From Hirsutella rhossiliensis (Eukaryota; Ascomycota; Sordariomycetes; Hypocreales; Ophiocordycipitaceae): a stretch of DNA of 64,000 nucleotides. Positions 23,680 through 34,996 of the stretch are shown in pieces. The number at the start of each line of letters is the position of its first letter. The first letter of the stretch is position 1. Under the pieces are notes generated by a model. It worked only from the letters and a program-made list of their open reading frames with translations, had not been told where the DNA came from and searched no databases. Both the position numbers and the translations under genes were made by a program. Where the stretch lies: positions 310,001 through 374,000 of the forward strand of contig NW_025408670.1 of NCBI RefSeq assembly GCF_020360975.1, read 5' to 3'.

Positions 23680-24940
23680 GCTTGGCCGTGAGAGCGCTCC
23701 ATTACAGTCCAGATGAAAACGAGAACTAGGATATTTATATAGCCTCGCGCTCGCAATCGGTGTGCGGCCTACATGGTCAGCATGTCTCAGCAAAAGGCGC
23801 CAAGGCTGCAGCTTTTCACCACAGCACGCGAGTGGTCACGTAGGCATGACTTTTGCATGATACAAAGGGGCCGGACGAAAACCATTTGCTGGGATGCTTG
23901 TCATTTCTCACGCACATGGGTTCACTAGAGCTGCCACTTGCGCGTCAACCGCCTGTGATTATTGTGTGTTAGACTGTCTCTCAACCAGGGTTCCTTAGCC
24001 AAATCGGAAGAGATACATACGGTGATGTGTGTTAATGCCGTCACGATGACAGCAGCATGATACAGAACCACGCCGCTTCTTCACAAAGCTGGAAGATCGG
24101 CTGCCAAGGTGAGCCATCTACCGGCTCCCTGTGCCAGGAAGAAACTCGGACCTCCGGACGAGCTGATGACTCCGATTTTCGGGCTATGGGGGAAAATGTA
24201 ACGAGGCAGCGAGGCAACCTTGCTGTAGATAACGTGTCACACTTGGTGAGCTCAACCCTGGTTGCTAGTGGAATAAGTGAAGAGCATTCTCCGTGTGTAA
24301 CCGCACTGGAAATCCGTTGCGCCAATGAAATTGGGAGGAGTCTCGTCCGACGTATTGTCCGAAGGAGTGGCGAGGGTTGTGGCATATCTGATTCTACACG
24401 TGTATACGCATACGAGGGCAAAGACTAAAAGGAAGTGGCGGTCCAGCGATCACAAGGATAGAACACCCCCCTGCGAGTCACTGGTTTTGGTGTCTGCCTT
24501 TGCAAAAACACACATTCGGTCCATGAAGGCCATGCTACTCCATATGCCTACTGCATCGGCAGGAAGGCCCACAGGAAGGGGCAACTGAGGTCTAGAAGTA
24601 TAGAGTACCCCGTCGGGGTCTCCATACACACGGGCCATTTCTAACTCTTTGCAGGCCGCATAAACGGACAACACTTCGCGTCTGGAAATGATCTTCTTTG
24701 GATTGCATGAACGGGATTTTTTTCTCGTGCATCATCTGATGCATTACATACCTTTGTAAGCTCAACCCCGAACGAAATCTACCGCGTCTTTATAAGCAGG
24801 TCACAGCTTTGTATGAGATTTTTTAGGGACGTCTGCTCACGGTCTCATGCAGCTGGGACCACCGCCCATTCGACGGTTCTGGGTGAAACTAAATCTCTTT
24901 GAGTAGGTCCGTAAGTCTGGAGAGGGAAAGAACCTGTCTA
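23680..24940. other. intergenic, nothing certain
   Basis: Frames of 70-126 codons are open on both strands around 24.05-24.67 kb but overlap and lack motifs. I call no gene. Confidence 0.35.
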
Positions 24941-26774
24941 TTAGAGAGAAGAGAGTAGTAAAGCACAGCACCCAACCATGAAGCTCACAACTCCAGCTAC
25001 TAAGAATCCTCTTCCCATCCGGCTGCTTCTCTTTGTCGTGGCCATTGCTTCCGAAGTAGAGTAGATAAAATCACCCCAGCAGATAAAGATGCTTCTTATC
25101 CAGAACTTATACTGCCAGTTGGGAAACATGATTGAGTTCCTGTTTGACTTGGCGTCGATGAACCAAGACGTGCAGCCTGTGGCCCAGACTAGCTTTTTCG
25201 CCTTCGCTTGAACGTTATCAATGTCCCTCTGCTCGGCAGATGGTTTAACTTGGACGACATCATGTATCTTTCTCGCAATCGGGAGAGAATGTCTCGCGAC
25301 GCCAGTTGCTCGTAAAATCGGCTTGATGACGCGCATGGTAAAGTTGATCTGGCACTCTGTAGTGTAGATGACTGAAAGATGGCCACTGAGGGTGTTGGGT
25401 CCCATCATGATGAAGAAGTTGGGAAAGCCAGCAAGGCATGTTCCCAAGTACGAGGACGGGCCCCGTCGCTAACTTCATTCCACTGCAGTACGTAGTGAGA
25501 GTAACATGAAGTAGAAGGGAAAAGCGGTAACGAACATGCTCTGTAATGCTGACGCCGTTTTCGCCGACAATCTCCATAGGTGCGAGGGGTTTCTGGGTAT
25601 TGAAGCCATTGGCGAAGACGATGGCATCTGCGTTGAAAGTCCGCCCTCACCTGGTATGAACGCCGGACTCGAAAATGTTGGCGATGGAGTCCTTATAGAC
25701 TAATTCGACGTTTTCGCGGTGCAGACAAGCAAGATAGCCGGTGTCATTCACCCGCCTTTTGCAACCAATTTCAGTCTCGGGCACAAGAAAGTCACGATAC
25801 TTGGCCGGAGAATTTTCCCCGAATGTAGTCCGCGGCCTCCTTGGACCATTCTCTGCGGGTCTCTGCACCCGTTTCGACATCAAAGCCCCGAAAGTCCTTT
25901 TCTTTCTCCCAGTAGAGTTTGGCGCGGTAGAGTCGCATGGCCAGCGGCACCCATTTCATCGTCCACTTAAAGAGCGCAGAGTACTTCGGGTTAGGACGCT
26001 CCGCGAGCCAGTGAGCTTGACGGCCGAACTGGGTAATTTTCTTTGCTGCCCCACGGCCGTCGCTCATCACGGGAACTGCTTGCGTTGCGCTGCACCCATT
26101 ACCTAGAATCATAATAAGCTTACTGCTGTATTGCTCGAGCCGAACGACATACCGATGACGATAACCTCTTTGTTAGTCCAGTTGAAAGAGTGATCCCACT
26201 TAGCCGTGTGAAACATCTTTCCCTGGAATGTCGATGCGCCGGGGACATCGAACTCTTTGGGCACAGATAGTGCTCCAACGGCCGAAACGAGGATTTTGCA
26301 GCAGCACTCGAAAGTTTCGGATGTCTTGAGATCGCGCAAGGAGATGGACCACGTTCCCGAAGTGGTGTTCCATGTTGCAGCCTCGACAGCGGTTTCTAGC
26401 CGCACGTTGCTTTCGATATTGTACTGAGCTGCGATGTCCTTGAAATAGGAATGTATCTCAGCCTACAACGCGAACTTTCGTGGCCAATAGGGATTAAGAG
26501 CGAAAGAATACGAGTAAAAATGAGACGGCACCTGCGTACTGTCCAGTGCCTGTGTAATATTCGTGGTCGCGGGACAACTCACATCGCATCCACAACCGGG
26601 GTATGAATTCATGTGCCAAGTGCCACCAATGTGGCCCGACTTTTCGACGAGTTGGAAGTTTCTTGTGCCATATTGGCGGATCAGTTGAATGGCGAAGCCA
26701 ATTCCCGACATGCCAGCACCGATGATTAGAACGTCATGATAGTGATCCATGACGAGAAGCTCGGGAATAGTCAA
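24941..26774 (-). pseudogene. broken Baeyer-Villiger-type flavin monooxygenase
   Basis: An FAD/NADPH-dependent monooxygenase of the group that inserts oxygen next to ketones. Visible marks: FAD-binding VLIIGAGMSGIG at the N-terminus, GGTWHMNSYPGC, the Baeyer-Villiger fingerprint FQGKMFHTAKWD, the second Rossmann start VIVIG, KYRDFLVPETEIGCKRRVND, FFIMMGPNTLSGH, and a hydrophobic C-terminal tail (FMVGCCALLLSS). The reading frame is broken at least four times: an in-frame TAG near 26465 (KFAL-stop-AEIHSYF), a one-base insertion near 25817 (DYIR to ENSPAKYRD), a TGA near 25647 (GVHTR-stop-GRTFNAD), and a frame change near 25450 (SDGARPR to LGTCLAGF). Introns at about 26585-26530, 26150-26105 and 25535-25490 still look spliceable. 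The TAG could come from CAG by a C-to-T change at CpA, the signature of repeat-induced point mutation. Confidence 0.85.
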
Positions 26775-28134
26775 TTACTTGGCGAATGGACTTTCGTAGT
26801 AATATCGTTGACTTAAGGACAAGCAAAGGTATTGGAAAATGCAGCAATCTTCAGAACTTATATTGCCGTGAGCCGCATGTATGGACTGCTTTTCCTCCAC
26901 AAATCCGCCAACCTTGGCTTATGCTCGCTCTATATGTAGAGACATAATCATATCAGTCAACTGCTGTAATTACTGGCCCGGACAAATGGCAACCCAGCCA
27001 GCATATTTCGTACAGGGGGAGGGACTTGTTTGTCAGAGCTAGGCAGAAACGGAGCGATTTGTCATGTCTTGTGAGGCACGTTTGTGGGAGGCAAACCCGC
27101 AAGATGCTAGCGGAACGGGTTATTGAGCCGAGATGAACCGTTATGGCGTCTATACATGTATGTACGTACGAGAATGTTGAGGTAAGTGAGCCATGTAAGT
27201 GGTTGCGGCACCACTATGGGTTACGGAAAACGATGAGCAAGAAGGCCAAAAAAACGCAAACTCGTGGATATAAATGCAGTTGAAATGATTCGTTTGCTAG
27301 TTTCGTATCCACTGGACTTGGAAAAGATCTACATTTTCTAAATATAACGAGCAATGTCATGCACGGACTTTGGCATCATGGGAGGAAAGCAAGCCGATTG
27401 GCTACCGTTACTGGAAAGTCTGCCGAGAGTTTGGCACCGCCGGTAATGGCGACAATTGACTTTCACACCACAAACCTTACGTGCAGCAGATATCGCATTA
27501 ATAGAGGAATGCTATTGTGACGGATGAAGATCTGTGCATTATTCCAAGGACTTGTCCTTGCTCGAGGTCATTGCCACAAAATCCCCAGTCTTTCAACTCT
27601 TCGTCTTTGAGCTTGGCTTTTATTGGCTACGACGTAATAAGACCAACTTTGTCTTGTATACCCGGACTTGGAACTGTGCAAGACAAATCACCCGCCACGG
27701 CCTATTTCCAACGCTTCGCTGGCTTCTTAGTCAACAGCGCCGACACATGGAATAAGCTTCATGAACAGGAATTCCCGCTTAAGGCGTTCGGCGACTACGA
27801 CGTTGACATTTAGGTTGAATGCAGCGTTGTCTGTTCCAACGATCTTCACGCTCTCCGCGGTGACTGGGCCCACGTCCTTACCCACCAGCCGTAGGTCGCA
27901 GTATGTATGACATTCGATCCCTCAAGAGCGCCCTCAACGACGGATCAGGTTATGATGGAGATGTCAAAAGGTCTAGGAGACCAGTTCTCGTGTAATCGAA
28001 CTTGTTATAGGCTCCCTCAAGCATGTCTTAGACCCGTGTGATATGATCTAAAGACTTTAGCTGTTCTCATATATGCTCAGATTGAGTCGTCCCTGAGGTG
28101 GCATATATTTCAAACCCCCTTGTTTTATGTTCAG
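26775..28134. other. gene-poor stretch, 1.4 kb
   Basis: This is the promoter side of the broken monooxygenase and the 3' flank of the SDR gene. A 98-codon frame at 27517-27813 (plus) is open but carries no motif and I do not call it. Confidence 0.35.
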
Positions 28135-29176
28135 CTACTTAGTAGGGCCTGCCCAAGTGGTTCCATCTTCAAGCAATCTCCGTACCTCCGCATCTCCAAC
28201 GTCCCCACTGCCCACACAGAGTCCAGCTCCCGGAGCAAGATCGGGGCCTGGATCGTTGAACACAGCCACTTCCCGCGTACGTCCCGCACCCACCTCAATC
28301 ACTGTTCCGCCGACCTTGTCTTCGCTTTCAATGCAGCTGAGCATGGCTTCTGCCACCTCCAGTGGAGTCACCCAAACATCCCTGTTTTCATCTATGTTAG
28401 CCAGTTTGTCCGGGTTCTCCGTCCAGAGAGGCGTGCGAACGAAGCCTGGAGCGACTGCATTGACGCGAACTCCGTACGTATCGAGCCCTCCAAGAGATCG
28501 CACGAATCCCGATATGGCAAACTTTGAGGCAGCGTAAAGAGGAGCTCTGAAAACGGGGACCTGGGCTGCCACAGATGCAATGTGAATGATGCGCTTGGGG
28601 TTGCTCGGGGTAGTCTTGGCCACGATGGGGAACTTGGAGTTCGGCATTGATTTTGGGTATAGCCAGTGCGAAATAGCCATCTGAGTGGCTCGAATCGGAT
28701 GAGTTAAATTAATGTCCATTAGAGCATAGTGGCCGGACTCCATTGTGTCCTTGCTCTCTCTTGAACCTGGAGGTCTCCAGAAACTCGACCATGTCGGCTC
28801 ATACACCCCTGCTCCGGGGCACACGATATGAAAGTCGCCAAACTCGGTTAGAGCAGTGTCGAACATGTGGGAGAGTGCTGGCCAGGAAGTGACATCTGTT
28901 TCGACGTATATCGCTCGCGGGGACTTATGGCGGGACGCGTATCGAGAGACGAGGTCTTGGGCTTCCGGTCGCAGCGCGAGGTCTGCGAAGATGACATTGC
29001 AATTTCGGGACAAGAGGAGTTCTGCGAAGGCAAGATTGATACCTGATGTTCATTTTAGCATTTCCTCGGCCTTGTGAGAGGGTGGCGGTCGTGGACTGAC
29101 CGGATCCGGCGCCTGTGACGATGGCTGTTTTGCCGGATACCATGAATGGCGCCGCTAATGTTGTTCGTTCCGCCAT
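28135..29176 (-). CDS. short-chain dehydrogenase/reductase
   Basis: An NAD(P)-dependent oxidoreductase of the classical SDR type, 327 residues, likely cytosolic. Exon 1 (29176-29101) and exon 2 (29042-28135) join to give the cofactor motif TGAGSGI after the start MAERTTLAAPFMVSGKTAIV. Asp in IFADL at the end of beta-2 favours NAD. The catalytic Ser is in HIASVAAQVP and the Tyr-Lys pair in YAASK. The usual NAG motif is replaced by GAG (VCPGAGVYEP). It resembles fungal 15-hydroxyprostaglandin dehydrogenase-like SDRs, a group common in secondary metabolism. All frames are intact, unlike its neighbours. It is divergent to the regulator at 29566 with 389 bases between starts, so co-regulation is plausible. 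Substrate unknown. Confidence 0.86.
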
Positions 29177-29565
29177 GATTGTGTAGAAAGGGGTGATGAC
29201 GTTGTTGTTGTCGTAGTTGTTTGACTTTATGTCCAGTAAATCGCACGTGGACCGCGGTAGGGCGCCATTCGGCTTATGGTGACGTCGTATAAATAGAAAC
29301 GGTTACAATGATGGGAAGGCATTTGCTAAAGCTCCCCCATGGTGCACCGCCTCATGATTGGTTCGGCTCGACTGCCCTTCCGGAGCATTACAGCCTGTTC
29401 CCCGACTTGTGACCCCTTGCGACTAAAACAGGGTCGTTTGACCCCCCGCCGCCTGTCTCCCTCGGCTGACCTGCCAGTATACCTACATAATGCACAAAGC
29501 CCGCCCCTCGTGCAGCGCGCTGCTGTTCGTCGCTCCCCACGCTTGTGCAGTGTTCCAGGCCGAGC
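29177..29565. promoter_or_regulatory. shared divergent promoter of SDR and Zn2Cys6 regulator
   Basis: 389 bases lie between the start codons of two divergent genes. I cannot point to a proven binding site. The arrangement alone suggests that the regulator may control the SDR. Confidence 0.45.
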
Positions 29566-31629
29566 ATGCGGTCCTACTCAGGATGGTAGGTGTGGCGAGG
29601 CTCCACGTCACCTGGCCAGCATGTCTAATATGCTGCGACAGCTTGACTTGCCGACAGCGGAAATTGAAATGCGACGAGTCGAAGCCCCTCTGTGATAACT
29701 GCAGAAGGAGCTCGCGCGAGTGTGTCTTTCTAGATAGATCTATTTTCCGAGGCTTCGAGAGCCAACCGTCATCGGGCTGCAAGGGACTGTTTGCGGACAG
29801 CCAGGTCTGGCTCGAGGTCCCTCCACGACGTAGGTTAGTTACAATCCAGCCAAGACGGTGTACCTACCTAATGCCTAACCATGACGAGTCACATTCATCC
29901 ATGTTCACGACTCCTATGAGGTCGAGTCTCCTCCGCCTCTGTTGCACCAACAGTCGGAAACGGAAATTTCGCCCCCTGCGTCCGCTGGGGTTTTAGCATC
30001 TCGTAGGTCTTTGACCAGAACGAGAGACGTCTTATAGAGCATCAGCCCGGGACGACATCGATACCCATGCCTGTGGGGGAGGATGGCTCGGCATCGACTG
30101 GTAGTAGCCCGGAGTGTCAAGCTCGTGAGAACATCATGGTCCTCCGATTATTAAGTCATTTCAAGCACGGCCCAGGCCAATGGTCAGTTCTCTTTAGCTC
30201 CAAGGTAGTCGTTGTGTTACGTTTCGCCGCCTGACCATCATGTAGGATGGATGTCTTTGATACTGGAGCCTACTTCTCTCACAAAGCCCCTGTCTTGGCG
30301 ACAACAAGGCCACTCTTAAAATCTGCCATATGTGCGCTAGCGGCGAAGCATCTGCGGCATATACAACGTTGTCGGGGTTCATGTCATGGCCGGCCATCCC
30401 CAGCCTGCCGAGTGCTGTACGACTCATCTCAATCTGATGACAAGGTCGACTGGCAGTACCAATCCGCGAAGCACTACCACAAAGCAATCAGCCAATTGAA
30501 GACCGCAGTTCACCTCGGCCACTTTGATACCGATAGCATATCTAGGGAAGAGTTGTTTGCAGCCATTGCAATACTGTGCACATGTGAACTCATGGATGCT
30601 CCGGGGACGGCCTGGCGAGCCCACCTCAGTGCGTTGCCGCTGTTTAGCCAGGTGCACGAGCCCGGCTCGTCGCCATGCTCTCCCGTTGTTATTCCACGAG
30701 CGGCAATCTCGGGTCCTATATTTTGGAGCCCAGCGAGACAGGGCCTCCTTTGTGCTTGTACGGGCCACCCTGTCGACTTACACCTGAATATCTGACTGAC
30801 GTTCGTTGCCTACCGAGTTATTAGTGAAACCCAAACGCGGCTCTATCTGGACGACGTTCGCCTATGGCAAAACGCAGGTCTGGTAACGGACGAGAATGGC
30901 AGCCCAGTTTCTTTCAATCCTGCAAGTGTAGGGGGTGTCCGTACCACGGCCGATGTTGAGGAGGATACGAGGGGCAATGAGATTCACTGGCTCCTGGGCA
31001 AGATCGCTAACTATATCACGTCGGGGGATGCGGTGCACCCAGATGAGTATGTCTTGTCGCGTGAACAGCGACCTTTGATTGGTGTCACTCAAGAACTGCT
31101 TCTCGGAAGATGGACTCTTCTGACTCAAGAGCTCCAAAAGTGGCGGCACAGCCTCCCGGAGAGCTTCCTTCCGGCTGCTAGAACTAGTATGGCAGACCAC
31201 TCCCCTGATGCCGGGTGCTTGGCAAGATTCGAGCAAATTTGGTACCAGGTTCCCGTCTGTGCAGCGACAATGCAGAGCTACCATATGGCCTGCATTCTTC
31301 TCCTTGTCAACGAGCCCCAAGAAGCCATCGCCATTCGCTCCACAGTTTCCGCGCGCTTACAATCTTACCGAAGAGGTGAACGCGAGGCGCTACGCCACGC
31401 ACGAGAGCTTTGTGGAATCAGTCTGGCAAAGTCGTCAGATGCGAACCGTGTTCATTCCGTGCAGCCGCTTTTCGTAGCGGGTCAAGTCTTCGAGGACTCG
31501 CAGGACGTCAAGGTGGTTCTGGACCTACTTGAAGAGATTGAGAGGGATCTGGGCTGGGCTACTAGCCATTATGTATCCAAATTGGGAGAGTCGGTTGCGG
31601 GCAAGAACGTTGAGTATTTGTTTTTGTGA
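29566..31629 (+). CDS. Zn2Cys6 fungal-specific transcription factor
   Basis: A nuclear regulator of 596 residues in six exons that join in phase: 29566-29585, 29642-29829, 29889-30002, 30038-30182, 30246-30757 and 30818-31629. The first exon is only 20 bases. Splicing creates the zinc cluster MRSYSGCLTCRQRKLKC, followed by DNC and REC (C-x2-C-x6-C-x6-C-x2-C-x6-C). A Ser/Pro-rich linker precedes the fungal-specific regulatory domain, which starts near GQWMDVFDTGAYFS and contains ICALAAKHLRHIQ and the long helical C-terminal half. The third intron would be 35 bases, unusually short, and without it the frame meets TAG, so either a very short intron or a single frameshift is present. The partner is the divergent SDR. 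Confidence 0.78.
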
Positions 31630-32074
31630 AGAAGTCAGTTGCCGTTGCCTTGTAAGCACCCCGGCTGATTCATAGGGGAGGAAGTCAAGGAACGCAGCAT
31701 ATTCAAATGAACATGCAGGCCTTGGCAGGAGCTCTGTCTTTGACCATTACGTCGACTTGTGATGAACAGGCAGCCGAGGTTGAATACCTGACACGTCGTT
31801 TTTGGAAAGTCACCCGAGCTCTAGACAGTAGGGGAAGCGGGGATGGCGTGCGACATGCCTTCGGCGGCCTACACCATCCCTCACGCAATGCAAAACGGAC
31901 AAGCCAATGGTTCTTGACGTGTACGAAGGCGGGGACAAAATCATGTCTGTCTACACCATCCTTGCAATATTGACACTAAATTGCCATTCACTTTTGGCCT
32001 CTGCTCTCGTACTATATTAAAAGCACCGCTTTTGCACTCCCTATCGAGATCTCCAAAAGTAGTTTTTTTGTCTC
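31630..32074. other. intergenic
   Basis: Nothing coding is supported. It separates the regulator from the decayed SDR. Confidence 0.35.
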
Positions 32075-33141
32075 AGCCATATCATCGATAAGCTTTTCAT
32101 CAGGTTCACAGCGCTTGCTGGGCAAGGTCTGTATTGTGACCAGTTCATCATCCGGGCTTGGCCGAGCCATTTCTCTAGCATACGCGCGTGAGGGCGGCCT
32201 TCTCGTCTGCACAGATATCCACCACGCATGCTCGTGCAGAAGTCAAATTGGAATGCGAAACTAGCACTCACGAGCTTATCAGAAAAAGTGGCGGGCAGGC
32301 TTTGTCCGTCGAGGCTGATGTGAGCAAAGCTGAGCAGGTGGAGGCCATCGTGGAAGCGGCTGTAGCTGTATACGGGCGAATTGACGTGTAAGTGTCTGTT
32401 TGCACCACGAACCTTAAAAGAATGATGTTTGGTGCTCAAGTTCTGACATCACTGGAGTCTGGTCAACAACGCAGGCATTTCAGTCGAGGCAGGCCATGAA
32501 CCACTCAGAGCTCATGAGACGCCCGAGGATTGGTTCGACCTTACTATGGCCGTCAACGTCAAATCATGCTTCTTGGCCAGCAAGTACGTTCTTGCCCAGA
32601 TATTAAAGCAAGACAAGTCGTCTTCTGGGGACCGTGGATGGATTATCAACATGTCGTCCATCTATGCTTGATTGGGGGCTATCATAACGGTGCGCTCAAT
32701 TATATTCCCCAGCAGCACTTGCCACAAGAAGAATAGCTCACGATCTTTGTTTAGTTGCGTATGCTACCTCCAAGGGGGCGGTTTCGGACCTGATGCGACA
32801 GGTTGCTTTGGATTATGCCCAGGATGGTATTCACTGCAACGCAATTTGCCCAGGCTGTATGTCACGTCACCCACCCTTGATTGCGGCTCTAGCTAACATG
32901 AAGTTAACCAGTCATTGATACAGCAATCTTTGTAAACCTACTCAAAACGAGGAACGCCGAAGGCATCCGGGCACTTCATCCGCTGCATGGTATTGGCACC
33001 CCTGAGAATATAGTTGGTGCGGCCATTTTCCTTGCCAGCCATGAGGCCGCATGGATTACCGGTGCTTGCTGCCAGCAGATGGAGGTTTCACGGCCCAGTG
33101 ACGACTTGTTCGAGCTGAAGGTTGCAGACACAAACCCATAG
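32075..33141 (+). pseudogene. broken short-chain dehydrogenase/reductase
   Basis: SDR sequence in order: GKVCIVTSSSSGLGRAISLA (a weakened TGxxxGxG, with Ser for Gly), ADVSKAEQ, LVNNAGIS, INMSSIYAL, YATSK (catalytic Tyr-Lys), CNAICPGF and GACCQQMEV, ending at TAG 33139-33141. Introns at about 32388-32458, 32690-32752 and 32854-32910 splice in phase. Two frameshifts break it: near 32222 (CTDIHH to ARAEVKLE) and near 32668, where one base is missing and TATGCT runs into TGA in place of YALIGG. No ATG in frame precedes the first motif, so the start is also lost. It is a recent pseudogene, because most of the protein is still readable. Confidence 0.8.
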
Positions 33142-33344
33142 TTTTGGGATCGGTCAGAGATTACTCATCATTAACTCGAAAGTATCCCTTAGTTTAACCT
33201 GAGTGTCCCTCAGTTTATTAGCCCAAGAGTATCCCTGTGTCGACGGGTGTGAGAGGCAATCCGAGTTGGTGGCGTGTAGTTACCTACTTGTTCCAAAAAT
33301 CCTCTTAGCTTCGCGGACGAGTTCCCACTTCTCGTGGTGCATCA

Positions 33345-34318
33345 TTAGAAACGAGTCCCAATATTGACCATCCCCGGATCACTCCATAATTTGCGCAGTG
33401 TCGAGAAACCGAGAGCTAGGCTCGGATATTGGGTTGGATCCCCAGTTTCTCTTCCAGAGCGTGGCTCTAGAGCACGATATTCCACTTCCCATGCAGAGAC
33501 CGGATTAGGCTGAAGGCCAAATACTGCAGCTTCTCGAGCTTCGAGATGCATAACGGAACCCATAGCCGTCTCGATCGTGTCTCTAACGGCGCCCTGTTTA
33601 CTTTCCAAGTAGCCTTCAATATTATCTGCGACTGTTCAAACGTAATACGCTCACTGAGGCCATTCTCCATGCCTGTGCGGGCAGTGGAAGCAAGAACCCT
33701 GCCGACGGTCATTGGGTCCTCATTGTTCCAGTCGTTGGCAGAGAAGATGATAATCAGCGCTCGGAAGAGCGACTGAAGGACATGCAGCTAGGGGTGTTTT
33801 ATCTTGTCCCGGCCCCATCGCCTCCCATCGAGAAGACCAGCAGTGGCGAGCCTCTTTTCGTAGGCCTGACGGCGCGCCCCGAGCTGGGCACAGAGGGCGT
33901 TATTTTAATGAGACGATGTTGTTAATGTTGGATTGCGAAGTCGGAAAACCGGACGAGCAGAGTCCAGGGGTGCGATGAATTTGCAGATGAAGCGTTGGCG
34001 TTCAATCTCGCTTCGAAAGAGGCGGAATCATATACGATAAATATAATTATGAAGAACCATCTTGAGTACTCTATGGGGGTCTGGGAAGATGTATACCGGC
34101 ACCGAGATGTTGCACGTGTCGAAGTCGTAGTCTTCTATCGGGGGTAGGAGATCGATGACCGAAGGACAATACACCTGCATGACGCCATACAGGTAAATGT
34201 GGTGCCTGTGAGCGCCATCCAAGTCAGTGCGGAAGAACCATACGATTTCGTGTTGTGTAAATTCGTCGAGGCTGACTGGCTCTCCACGCGTTGGGTGCTG
34301 GGCCTGGGGAGAAGGCAT
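33345..34318 (-). pseudogene. unrecognised protein-coding remnant
   Basis: Several protein-like segments lie on the minus strand in different frames: a 96-codon frame starting at 34318 (FTQHEIVWFFRTDLDGAH), then RLFRSEIERQRFICKFIAPL, then SANDWNNEDPMTVGRVLA with TARTGMENGLSERITFEQ, and in another frame GYLESKQGAVRDTIETAMGS through KLWSDPGMVNIGTRF. They read like one gene interrupted by introns and at least one frame change near 33625. I do not recognise the family. Given the decayed neighbours, a degenerate gene is the best guess, though a multi-exon working gene is possible. Confidence 0.35.
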
Positions 34319-34499
34319 ATTTGCGCGATTTGGGAAATGACGATGCGCATAATGATGGTGTTGTTTACGGCAAATGGGGCTGAGAATAGGAGACGACGTT
34401 TTTATAGAATACCGAAGCCACTTTGTTGCACAGGAAGAACTTATAAGCTGTGTACGGGACTAGGTTAGGCTAATGACCCTAACAAAGGACTGCTGCCTC

Positions 34500-34996
34500 A
34501 TGTCCTTTTATGTGCAGTACAAGGTCTGCGCCGAAAGCTATCGCAAAAAATGAACAAGAAGATTTCTAACTTTATATTAACACTGTTATCGAGGGCCACG
34601 AAGCAGGTGACTCTGGGGTCAGCGCGGTCAGGGCACAAACGCAAGCCCCCCTTTCCCTTGCCCCTTTACAGCAGGACGTATAATGAGCACAACTTATCTA
34701 TAAAGAATTTACTTGCCCCTATGTATATTATCTCTCTAGGGACTTACGTAGTATGCATTACTATAAAGTCTCGTAGTATCCTATTGGGAAGAGAAGAAGT
34801 TTTATTATTAAATATGCCTACCAATGAGCTCTATCACTCTTTGTTCCACTGTTGAGCTCCAACTTGAGAAACACAAAGTCCACGATAATATAACCGGTAT
34901 AGAGGCGGGGAACAGATCAAAATTTTGGGAGCCATTCTATTATTTTCTACACTCTACTGCTATAAAACAGACAAAGAAAATATATATCATCTATAC
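34500..34996. other. AT/TpA-rich tract at the NRPS 3' border
   Basis: About 500 bases rich in A, T and TA steps (for example TTTATATTAACAC, TATGTATATTATC, TTTTATTATTAAATATG). They lie directly downstream of the NRPS stop codon. There is no coding content. It resembles relics of repeats mutated by repeat-induced point mutation, and a similar tract lies on the other side of the NRPS. Confidence 0.5.

Noticed and set aside
27517..27813. 98-codon plus-strand frame between the broken monooxygenase and the SDR
   Set aside because: It has no recognisable motif, overlaps another frame and has no splice partner.
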